Below, piece after piece: positions 1 to 5,005 of a stretch of 5,005 nt of DNA. Below the pieces are notes generated by a model. That model was given only the letters and a program-made list of their open reading frames with translations. It was not told the DNA's origin and searched no databases. The DNA is from Methanobacteriota archaeon (lineage in GTDB: Archaea > Thermoplasmatota > Thermoplasmata > RBG-16-68-12), in the NCBI GenBank assembly GCA_005879015.1, contig VBMC01000094.1, forward strand, positions 1-5,005, written 5' to 3'. The translations under genes were made by a program, and so were the position numbers. Position 1 is the first letter of the stretch. Each line of letters opens with the position of its first letter.

Positions 1-116
1 TCATCCCGCGTCCACGAGGCGAGGCGGAGGAGCTCCTCTTGCTGGTCGACACCGGCCTCGTCTCCCTCCGAGGCCACGAGGAACCGCATGCGGTCCGGGA
101 GGCGTGCAGGCCCCAT
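1..116 (-). CDS. Probable D-aminoacyl-tRNA deacylase (DtdA/GEK1-like), N-terminal fragment
   Basis: This is an open frame on the minus strand, starting at ATG 116-114 and running 38 codons without a stop off the left edge. From residue 10 it reads MRFLVASEGDEAG, then a D, four residues, LL and a W. The spacing V-A-S-x2-D-x-A-x2-(N/D)-x5-LL-x4-W matches, without gaps, the N-terminus I recall for archaeal DtdA and plant GEK1. Those enzymes free tRNA from mischarged D-amino acids in the cytoplasm. The start at 116 has a good Shine-Dalgarno (GGGGAG on the minus strand, 129-124, seven bases away). An alternative start at ATG 89-87 would begin directly at the family's usual N-terminus but has no Shine-Dalgarno. 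The gene is divergent from the thioredoxin-fold gene at 182. The catalytic part lies outside the window, so the family call rests on about 25 residues. That the frame is coding is more certain than its identity. Confidence 0.5.
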   Translation of the reverse strand, partial: MGPARLPDRMRFLVASEGDEAGVDQQEELLRLASWTRD

Positions 117-141
117 GGTCTTTCTCCCCGACGTCCCGCAC

Positions 142-152
142 AAACTTTATGT
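142..152. promoter_or_regulatory. TATA-like element shared by two divergent genes
   Basis: An AT-rich island, CAAACTTTATG, stands alone in GC-rich DNA between the two divergent starts. On the plus strand CTTTATG, preceded by A-rich BRE-like bases, is about 25 bases from a predicted start site near 174, leaving a leader of roughly 8 bases before ATG 182. On the minus strand the complement CATAAAG is about the same distance from the left-edge gene's ATG at 116. The plus orientation is the closer match to an archaeal BRE/TATA. Minus-strand activity is inferred from the lack of any other AT-rich block. Confidence 0.55.
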
Positions 153-181
153 GCGGCGCTCCGGTACGCGCGGGAGACGAC

Positions 182-532
182 ATGGTCGCGGTCACCTTCC
201 TCTCGTCGGTCCAAGACTTCCAGGAAGGCCGGATCCAGGAGGTCGCGGAACGACTCCGGAAGGACCATGCGGATTGGAAGGTGGAGGTGGTCCCGCCCGA
301 AGGTAGCAAACCCCTCCTCACGAAATACAAGTTGCAATTCGGTCCCGCCATCCTCGTGAACGACCGGATTGAGTTCGTCGGGATCCCTCGTTACCGGATG
401 CTGGTCGAACGGGTGTCCCAGGTCGCCGTCGGCCGGATCTCGCCGCGGACCGCGCAGCCCCCCCCGGCCGCAGCGCCGACGGCCGCCGCGAAGCCCCCGG
501 CACCACTCCGCCCGACCCCGCCGCCCGGTTGA
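182..532 (+). CDS. Thioredoxin-fold protein lacking CXXC, with Pro/Ala-rich tail
   Basis: A 116-residue protein. Residues 1-80 follow a minimal thioredoxin/glutaredoxin pattern: beta strand VAVTFL, a helix (about 12-28, EGRIQEVAERLRKD), a second strand (WKVEVV, 32-37), then FGPAILVN (53-60) carrying the cis-proline position (P55), the hairpin strand IEFVGIP (63-69) and a final helix. There is no cysteine in the protein. Where the redox CXXC should follow the first strand it reads SSVQDF, so dithiol redox activity is not expected; a binding or structural role is more likely. Residues 83-116 form a low-complexity tail rich in proline and alanine, probably disordered. The in-frame ATG at 104 was rejected because the TATA element at 142-152 lies inside that extension and the homology begins at MVAVTF. 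GGGAGA at 172-177 lies four bases before the chosen start. The specific function is unknown. Confidence 0.75.
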   Translation: MVAVTFLSSVQDFQEGRIQEVAERLRKDHADWKVEVVPPEGSKPLLTKYKLQFGPAILVNDRIEFVGIPRYRMLVERVSQVAVGRISPRTAQPPPAAAPTAAAKPPAPLRPTPPPG

Positions 533-615
533 CCGTAGGACCCGTCCCTGCCCCCGACCGTGCTCATCGTGACATAGGCTGTGTTCGAGTTCCCCGAGAA
601 AATACGTCCTCGCTC

Positions 616-628
616 GAAAACTATATGA
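616..628 (+). promoter_or_regulatory. TATA box and BRE of the hsp20 gene
   Basis: GAAAACTATATGA is a strong archaeal-type BRE/TATA sequence: an A-rich BRE followed by CTATATGA. It is the most AT-rich point of the 182-base gap between the thioredoxin-fold gene and hsp20. A start site about 25 bases downstream, near 650, would give a leader of about 65 bases before ATG 715. That is much longer than the near-leaderless transcripts predicted for the divergent genes here. No distinct heat-shock regulator operator could be recognised around it. Confidence 0.6.
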
Positions 629-692
629 AATCTCGACCGCATTTCTTCCTCAGTGGGTTGAGGCCGAATCGCTCGGAAGGCCGTGCGGTCCG

Positions 693-714
693 GAAGGAAG
701 GCGAAGATTCCTTC
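693..714 (+). promoter_or_regulatory. Hairpin abutting the hsp20 start codon, covering the Shine-Dalgarno region
   Basis: GAAGGAA (693-699) pairs perfectly over seven bases with TTCCTTC (708-714), with an eight-base loop GGCGAAGA (700-707). The 3' arm ends on the base before the ATG at 715. The 5' arm contains the purine-rich GGAAGG/GAAGGAA run that is the only Shine-Dalgarno-like sequence near the start. A register-shifted pairing of GAAGG (697-701) with CCTTC (710-714) is also possible. In a small heat-shock gene this placement is what an RNA thermometer would show. The stem is seen directly; the function is inferred. Confidence 0.45.
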
Positions 715-1143
715 ATGAGTGTTGAGGACGAGTTCGAGGAAACCCGGCGGGCGCTTCACCGAATGCTCAAGGATGCCTTCGAGGGCAAGCTGGGGGTTTT
801 CCGGGAACCGTTCATCTACGGCTTTACGACCCGCTCGCGCGAGGCGAGGCTCGAGACGCCACGGCCTGCGTTGGAGGGCGAGGAGATCCGGACGCGGGAT
901 CCTTTGGTCGACGTGATCCTCACGGAATCCGCGATTTTCCTCACCGCAGAGATGGCGGGCGTCGCGCGTGAGGGCATCCGGGTACGCTTGGACGAGGGCA
1001 AGCTCGTCCTCCAAGGCGACGGGGACCGCTCCTATTTCAGCGTCGTCGACTTGCCCCTGGACGCGGACCGCGACACGCTGAAGTACACGTATACTAATGG
1101 CGTCCTCGACGTGGTAATCGCCCGGAAGCGGTCCTACAACTGA
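715..1143 (+). CDS. Small heat-shock protein, Hsp20/alpha-crystallin family
   Basis: A 142-residue protein, a usual length for archaeal sHsps, which act as ATP-independent holdases for unfolding proteins in the cytoplasm. Residues 1-60 are a charged, partly helical N-terminal arm (MSVEDEFEETRRALHRMLKD). The alpha-crystallin domain spans about 62-137: DPLVDVILTESAIFLTAEM (62-80, the first beta strands), GIRVRLDEGKLVLQGD, SYFSVVDLPLDAD, and the diagnostic YTYTNGVLDVVI (124-135), matching the family's A-x-x-NGVL element. The protein stops at RKRSYN with no C-terminal I-x-I motif, which normally docks dimers into larger oligomers, so assembly may be limited. The frame is open upstream to 529, but ATG 715 fits family length and lies downstream of the TATA box at 616-628. 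An in-frame TTG at 658 is a weaker alternative. A coiled-coil gene follows after 14 bases, probably in the same transcript. Confidence 0.85.
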   Translation: MSVEDEFEETRRALHRMLKDAFEGKLGVFREPFIYGFTTRSREARLETPRPALEGEEIRTRDPLVDVILTESAIFLTAEMAGVAREGIRVRLDEGKLVLQGDGDRSYFSVVDLPLDADRDTLKYTYTNGVLDVVIARKRSYN

Positions 1144-1157
1144 GGCCCGCGGTTCGG

Positions 1158-1412
1158 GTGAGCCGGCGCGGGGGTTCGGAGATTCCGGCCGCGGACAAGC
1201 TCGAACGAAAACTGAAACGACTCCGGAGGATTGAGGCGGGGTACCGCGCGGAGATTCGGCGAGCCCAGCACGCCATGAAGGAAAACACCGTGGACCGCCT
1301 GAAGGCGGAACGGAAATTCGAACGGATCCGAGCGAAGCTCGAGGGGAAGATCGAACGGGTCCAGCCGAAGATCAAGGCCCTCACGAACCGGGTGTCGGAA
1401 CACAAAGAGTGA
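1158..1412 (+). CDS. Small basic coiled-coil protein, function unknown
   Basis: An 84-residue protein starting at GTG. Residues 12-82 are almost continuous charged helix (ADKLERKLKRLRRIEAGYRA onward, then ERKFERIRAKLEGKIERV), with hydrophobic L/I/V residues at coiled-coil-like 3-4 spacing and a large excess of Arg and Lys. The only prolines are P10 and P69; there are no cysteines, no membrane segment and no signal peptide. I do not recognise a family. It starts 14 bases after the hsp20 stop with no promoter of its own, so it is probably co-transcribed with hsp20, and 39 bases separate it from the glycosylase gene. GAGG at 1142-1145, overlapping the hsp20 stop, is a distant Shine-Dalgarno candidate. 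The net positive charge would suit nucleic-acid or client binding, but that is inference. There is no in-frame ATG before residue 39, so GTG is the only sensible start. Confidence 0.65.
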   Translation: MSRRGGSEIPAADKLERKLKRLRRIEAGYRAEIRRAQHAMKENTVDRLKAERKFERIRAKLEGKIERVQPKIKALTNRVSEHKE

Positions 1413-1451
1413 TCCCGGGAAGGCTATGAACGCGCCCGGCCATCCTGCCTC

Positions 1452-2537
1452 GTGGGCGCGTCGCGCGAACGTGCCATCGTCCTCGAGGAGGTCGCCGCCA
1501 AGGTCCGGGAATGCACCCTGTGTCGGCTGCACCGGAACCGGACCCGGGCGGTCCCAGGGGAAGGCCCCGTCGACGCCGACATGTTCCTGATCGGTGAAGC
1601 GCCGGGACGGCAAGAAGACGCGGCCGGCCGACCGTTCGTGGGGTCCGCCGGCAAGGTGCTCAATAGGGCCCTCACCGCCGCCCGACTCTCGCGGAAGGAC
1701 GTCTTCGTCACGAATGTGGTCAAGTGTCGACCCCCCGCGAACCGGGCGCCGAAGGCGGACGAGATGGAGGCGTGTCGGCCGTACCTCCAGAGCCAGATGG
1801 AGGCCGTCCGACCGAGGGTCCTCGTAACGCTCGGCTCCACGGCGCTGCACAGCGTCCAAGGCCCCGGCGCGCGGCTGTCGGAGGCGCGGGGGCGGGACCT
1901 CGCCTTCGACGGGATTCCCGTGCGGGCCACCTACCATCCGGCCGCGGTCCTCTACAACCCGCGCTTAGAGGCAGCCCTCCGCGCGGATCTCCGAAGTATC
2001 GCCCGTCGAGTCCGGAAGAAACCCGCGAGGGTCCGCAGCACTCCTCCTCGCGCCGGGAAGCCCGTGCGTCCGGGGCGCTCGGCCGGTGCCGTCGTCATGA
2101 ACCGCGAAGGCCGCGCCCTCCTCCTTCGGAAGGCGGGAGAGGCGATGTGGGTCCTGCCGAAGGGCACCCTGGAACCGGGAGAGACCGACGAGGAAGCCGC
2201 GGTCCGCGAAGTGCACGAGGAAACGGGCCTGCGTGTGAAGCTCCTTCGTCCGCTCACGGAGGTTCGATACGCCTTCTATTGGCCCCCGGACGGGGTGAAC
2301 GTGGACAAGACCGTGGCGTACTTTCTCGCCACCCCGATCGGCGGTCGGGTCCGCCCGGAACCGGGTTTCGGCGAGGGTCGTTGGGTCTCGCGATCGGAGG
2401 CGATGCGACTCCTCCATTGGCCCAACGACCGCAAGGTCGTCGCTATGGCGTTCGACGCGAGGCGCACGATCGGGGTCATCGGAAGAATGCGCGGATCTTC
2501 TCGAGGGGCCAAGCGTTCAACACGTCGGTCGCGGTGA
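1452..2537 (+). CDS. Fusion: family-4 uracil-DNA glycosylase + Nudix hydrolase
   Basis: A 361-residue protein with two enzymes in one chain. Residues about 10-187 are a family-4 uracil-DNA glycosylase, which excises uracil from DNA to start base-excision repair. Visible are the first cluster cysteines ECTLC (C21, C24), GEAPGRQED (48-56), GRPFVGSAG (59-67), TNVVKCRPP (87-95) with C92, C108 completing four Fe-S ligands, LGSTAL (127-132) and HPAAVL (162-167) in the second uracil-pocket motif. A basic Pro/Arg linker (about 186-209) leads to a Nudix domain (about 210-345) with a perfect GX5EX7REUXEEXGU box at 238-260 (G238, E244, R252, E253, E256, E257, G259), preceded by WVLPKG. The Nudix half would hydrolyse a nucleoside-diphosphate-linked substrate; which one cannot be told. 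The last 20 residues are Arg-rich, match nothing and overlap polX. Family-4 enzymes alone are usually near 200 residues. The GTG start lacks a Shine-Dalgarno; an ATG at 1426 has one but is out of frame. Confidence 0.88.
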   Translation: MGASRERAIVLEEVAAKVRECTLCRLHRNRTRAVPGEGPVDADMFLIGEAPGRQEDAAGRPFVGSAGKVLNRALTAARLSRKDVFVTNVVKCRPPANRAPKADEMEACRPYLQSQMEAVRPRVLVTLGSTALHSVQGPGARLSEARGRDLAFDGIPVRATYHPAAVLYNPRLEAALRADLRSIARRVRKKPARVRSTPPRAGKPVRPGRSAGAVVMNREGRALLLRKAGEAMWVLPKGTLEPGETDEEAAVREVHEETGLRVKLLRPLTEVRYAFYWPPDGVNVDKTVAYFLATPIGGRVRPEPGFGEGRWVSRSEAMRLLHWPNDRKVVAMAFDARRTIGVIGRMRGSSRGAKRSTRRSR

Positions 2538-4191
2538 GCCACGCCCGACGCGCGGTCCCGACGCCGAAGTGCATCCAGGCGAGGTGGTCCTTGGCATGAC
2601 TGTCCGTGTCCACGGCGATCGTGCAACCCGCGTTCTTCGCCGCCCGGGCCTGCGGGCCGTTCAGGTCCATCCGGTCCGGGTAGGCGTCAATCTCGATCGC
2701 CGTTCCTGCCTTGGCGCACGCCGCGTACACTTCATCGAGGTCGACCTGAATGGGATCCCGCTGACCGATCTTCCGGGTCGTCGGGTGCGCGAGGATATTC
2801 ACGTACGGATGGCGGACGGCCGCGTTGATCCTCTCCGTCATCTCCTTGATCGGGAGCGTGAACCGCGAATGGACCGCCCCGATTACGAAGTCGAATTCCT
2901 TGAGCACCTCGTCCGAATAGTCCATCTGCCCGCCGTCGAGGATGTCGCATTCCGTCCCGAAGAGGATTGTAAAGCCCTTCCGCTCGCGGTTCAGCTCGCG
3001 GAACCGATCGCGGCGGGCGAGCGCCTTCTCCGCGCTCAAGCCGAAGGCTACGGCCGACGAGACGGAATGGTCCGAGATTCCGACGAAAGCGTATCCGAGG
3101 GCCTTCGCCTGGTCGACCATCGTCTCGAGGGAATCGACGCCGTCCGTCGCGTTTGTGTGGACGTGAAACTCGCCATGGACGTCTCCGTCTTCGACGAGCC
3201 GCGGCGTTGCGCCTTTCGAGGCGAGTTCAATTTCACCTTGGTCCTCCCGCATCTCGGGAGGCATCCAGGAGAGCCCCAATGCCGAGTACACGCTCTCTTC
3301 CGTCTCGCCGGCGACCTTCGAGTCGTCGCGAAAGATTCCGTACTCGTTCAACATGAGGCCGCGTTTCTGTGCCATCGTCCGCAGGTGGATGTTGTGGTCC
3401 TTCGACCCGGTGTCGTATTGGAGGGCCGCCCCCCAACTCCCAGGCTCGACGATTCGGAGGTCGACTTGGATGAACCGGCCCTCGGCGTCGAGGAGGACGA
3501 CCGACTTGGACTCGCCTGCGGCGAGGACCTCCCGGACCCCCGGCATCGTCGTGAACGCCTCCGCGACCGCCCGCGGGTCCTTCGTCGTCGCGAGGATGTC
3601 GATGTCGTGGACGGTCTCCTTCATCCGTCGCAGGCTCCCGGCCGCCACGAGCTCTTTGACCGGCGCTCGCTTCCGCAGATAGTCGGTCACCATCGTCGCG
3701 ACCGCGTGCGCGTGGGCGAGCAGGAACACGCTCTCCCCTTCCTTGAGCAGCTCGATGCTGCGAAGGATTTTTTCTTCCGTCTTCTCGCCGAACCCCTTGA
3801 CGCGGCGAAGCCGGTGCGTCTCCGCGGCCTTTCGCAACGTCTCGACGTCCGTGATGCCGAGTTCCTGCCATAGGAGCTTCACCTTCTTCGGCCCGATCCC
3901 GCGCACCCGCAGCATGTCAAGCACTCCGGGCGGGAACCGCGCGCGGAGCTCCTCGTGGTATCCGATCTTGCCCGTCGTCACGTACTCCTCGATCTTCTCT
4001 CCGAGGGCCGCGCCGATCCCCGGGATCGAGGCCACCCGTCCTTCCCGCACGAGATCCTCCACGTCCTCCGTGAGCGCCTCGAGCTGCCGCGCGGCTCGCC
4101 GGTATGAGATGATCCGGAACGCGTCCTCCCCGAGGATGTCGAGCATGTCTGCGATTTCGTTGAATCGATCCGAGATCTCCTGGTTCTTCAC
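2476..4191 (-). CDS. polX: DNA polymerase/3'-5' exonuclease PolX (X family with PHP domain)
   Basis: A 571-residue protein, the usual length of bacterial and archaeal PolX, a gap-filling repair polymerase with metal-dependent PHP nuclease activity. From the N-terminus: helical 8-kDa-type domain (1-50), helix-hairpin-helix DNA-binding turns SIPGIG (55-60), VRGIGPKK (96-103) and VKGFGEKT (131-138), then the nucleotidyltransferase palm with GSLRR (185-189), catalytic D196 and D198 in HDIDIL, the third aspartate D244 in QVDLR, and LNEYGIF (281-287). The PHP domain (about 338-571) keeps its metal ligands: HVHT (H343, H345), D350, SDH (D374, H375), E414 in GTECDIL, H441, H469, and DTDSH (D530, H532). 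The GTG start at 4191-4189 is chosen because conserved sequence begins at once and a TATA element (4218-4225) places transcription about five bases upstream. An in-frame ATG at 4431 would read through the promoter and divergent gene. Its 3' end overlaps the glycosylase-Nudix gene. Confidence 0.95.
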   Translation of the reverse strand: MKNQEISDRFNEIADMLDILGEDAFRIISYRRAARQLEALTEDVEDLVREGRVASIPGIGAALGEKIEEYVTTGKIGYHEELRARFPPGVLDMLRVRGIGPKKVKLLWQELGITDVETLRKAAETHRLRRVKGFGEKTEEKILRSIELLKEGESVFLLAHAHAVATMVTDYLRKRAPVKELVAAGSLRRMKETVHDIDILATTKDPRAVAEAFTTMPGVREVLAAGESKSVVLLDAEGRFIQVDLRIVEPGSWGAALQYDTGSKDHNIHLRTMAQKRGLMLNEYGIFRDDSKVAGETEESVYSALGLSWMPPEMREDQGEIELASKGATPRLVEDGDVHGEFHVHTNATDGVDSLETMVDQAKALGYAFVGISDHSVSSAVAFGLSAEKALARRDRFRELNRERKGFTILFGTECDILDGGQMDYSDEVLKEFDFVIGAVHSRFTLPIKEMTERINAAVRHPYVNILAHPTTRKIGQRDPIQVDLDEVYAACAKAGTAIEIDAYPDRMDLNGPQARAAKNAGCTIAVDTDSHAKDHLAWMHFGVGTARRAWLTATDVLNAWPLEKIRAFFR

Positions 4192-4217
4192 GGGAAGACG
4201 CGATGCTCCGCGGCCGG

Positions 4218-4225
4218 CTTTATAG
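4218..4225. promoter_or_regulatory. TATA-like element shared by polX and the DUF72 gene
   Basis: CTTTATAG is the only AT-rich run between the two divergent GTG starts at 4191 (minus) and 4249 (plus). Its centre is about 27 bases from the DUF72 start and about 30 bases from the polX start. Either direction therefore predicts a leaderless or near-leaderless transcript. The minus-strand reading AACTATAAAG, with A-rich sequence (GAAAGAAACT) upstream, has the better BRE. The plus reading follows a GC-rich flank, so plus activity is less certain. Confidence 0.55.
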
Positions 4226-4248
4226 TTTCTTTCGTCCTTCGGCGGGGC

Positions 4249-4998
4249 GTGATCTGGACGGGCACGTGCGGGTTCGGCCGGAGTCAGGCGCACGTCATGC
4301 GCAACCTCGCAGCCGTCGAGATCCAGGAGACGTTCTACCATCCGGTGTCGGTGGCCCGTGCCGCGAAGTGGCGGGCCCTCGCTCCTCCGGGGTTCCGGTT
4401 TGCGGTGAAGGCATCCCAATTCATCACCCACGAAGCGTCATCGCCTACCTACCGGCGTTCCGGCCGCGTGATCCCGCCCGAAGACCGCGCGGCGTACGGA
4501 AACTTTCAGGACACCCCTCCCGTGCGTGAAGGCTGGGAGGCGACCCGCGCGGTCGCGGAGGCTCTGGGAGCCCACATGATCGTGTTCCAAACCCCGTCGA
4601 CGTTCCGGCCGACCGACGCGAACCGGACGGCCCTGTTCCGTTTCTTCGAATCCATCCGGACGGACGCCACGAAGGGGATCGAACTTCGCGGCGGATGGGC
4701 GACCCACCTCGTCGCACGGATTTGCGAAGAGATCGGTCTCGTTCACGTGGTCGATCCGTTTGCGAACGAGCCCGCGACATACGGCCTGGCGTACTTTCGC
4801 CTTCACGGGAGCCCGCCGGGTCCTTCGATGTATCGGTACACGTACACGGACGCGAATCTGGTGCGCCTCAAGGCGATCTGCGACGAGTACGACGATTCCT
4901 ATGTGATGTTCAACAACCTCTCCATGCAATCCGACGCATTGCGGTTCCAACGCATCCTCTTGGAGTCGACGGAGAGGACAGGTCCGGCTCACGAATGA
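4249..4998 (+). CDS. DUF72 (YecE-like) TIM-barrel protein
   Basis: A 249-residue protein, full length for the DUF72 family, whose biochemical role is not established. Family landmarks in order: TGTCGFG (4-10), corresponding to the usual G-x-S/C-G-W/F strand; VEIQETFYHP (23-32); KWRALAPPGFRFAVK (40-54), matching the family's W-x5-P-x-x-F-x-F-x-x-K; IVFQTPSTF (111-119), where many members have L-Q-x-P-P-x-F; GIELRGGW (143-150); AYFRLHG (181-187); a Tyr-rich MYRYTYTD (194-201); and YVMFNN (218-223), the characteristic late F-N-N. No signal peptide or membrane segment is seen. The start is GTG, predicted leaderless from the TATA element at 4218-4225, and conserved sequence begins within four residues. 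It is divergent from polX, which suggests shared expression but does not prove a repair function. The gene is complete and stops seven bases before the window end. Confidence 0.88.
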   Translation: MIWTGTCGFGRSQAHVMRNLAAVEIQETFYHPVSVARAAKWRALAPPGFRFAVKASQFITHEASSPTYRRSGRVIPPEDRAAYGNFQDTPPVREGWEATRAVAEALGAHMIVFQTPSTFRPTDANRTALFRFFESIRTDATKGIELRGGWATHLVARICEEIGLVHVVDPFANEPATYGLAYFRLHGSPPGPSMYRYTYTDANLVRLKAICDEYDDSYVMFNNLSMQSDALRFQRILLESTERTGPAHE

Positions 4999-5005
4999 TG
5001 GCCGG

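Noticed and set aside
578..600. GTTCGAG-containing sequence resembling a tRNA T-loop
   Set aside because: The flanking bases do not form a T-stem, and no acceptor or anticodon arm can be drawn around it.
391..1014. A 207-codon minus-strand open frame over the thioredoxin-fold gene, the intergenic gap and hsp20
   Set aside because: It crosses a promoter region and the antisense of hsp20, with no coherent domain pattern.
1134..1937. A 267-codon minus-strand open frame across the coiled-coil and glycosylase genes
   Set aside because: It is a shadow of well-supported plus-strand genes, with no family motif and low-complexity Arg/Pro/Gly composition.
1724..2599. A 291-codon plus-strand open frame overlapping the glycosylase-Nudix gene
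   Set aside because: It is an out-of-frame reading of a gene with perfect motifs and consists mostly of Arg, Pro and Gly.
3766..3776. Run of T residues as an archaeal terminator
   Set aside because: It lies inside polX, where it encodes the Glu-Lys-Lys-Ile-type segment after the third helix-hairpin-helix, so it has a coding explanation and no gene ends there.
2569..3873. A 434-codon open frame on the plus strand, opposite polX
   Set aside because: It is antisense to the fully conserved polX gene. Its translation is Arg/Val/Asp-rich with no recognisable motif, as expected from the codon bias of GC-rich DNA read on the opposite strand.
4192..4431. N-terminal extension of polX to ATG 4431
   Set aside because: The extension would cross the TATA element and the start of the DUF72 gene. 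Its 80 residues match nothing in PolX, whose conserved sequence begins immediately after GTG 4191.

Overview
The window looks like chromosomal DNA of a GC-rich archaeon. The evidence is AT-rich TATA-like boxes about 25 bases upstream of start codons, near-leaderless GTG starts, a family-4 uracil-DNA glycosylase with an Fe-S cluster, a PHP-containing PolX, and a left-edge fragment resembling the archaeal/plant D-aminoacyl-tRNA deacylase family. A Thermoplasmatota-type euryarchaeon is a reasonable guess, but the sequence alone does not settle the lineage. I see no mobile elements, CRISPR arrays, tRNA or rRNA genes.

Layout: (1) Bases 1-116, minus strand: the first 38 codons of a gene running off the left edge (DtdA/GEK1-like). 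(2) 182-532, plus: a small thioredoxin-fold protein without a CXXC motif and with a Pro/Ala tail. It is divergent from gene 1, and a single TATA-like element lies between the two. (3) 715-1412, plus: an Hsp20-type small heat-shock protein with its own TATA box and a leader of about 65 bases ending in a perfect 7-bp hairpin against the start codon, followed 14 bases later by a small basic coiled-coil protein. (4) 1452-2537, plus: a fusion of family-4 uracil-DNA glycosylase and a Nudix hydrolase. (5) 2476-4191, minus: full-length PolX DNA polymerase with PHP nuclease domain, whose 3' end overlaps the 3' end of the glycosylase-Nudix gene by 62 bp. (6) 4249-4998, plus: a DUF72 protein, divergent from polX across a second shared TATA-like element.

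Functional reading: the centre of the window is a DNA-maintenance block. The glycosylase would remove uracil from DNA, the Nudix domain would hydrolyse a nucleoside-diphosphate derivative, possibly a damaged nucleotide, and PolX would fill and process the resulting base-excision gaps. Upstream lies a proteostasis pair (sHsp plus coiled-coil protein). The most notable points are the glycosylase-Nudix fusion beside polX, the hairpin that could gate translation of the small heat-shock gene, and the repeated use of one TATA-like element between two divergent, nearly leaderless genes.
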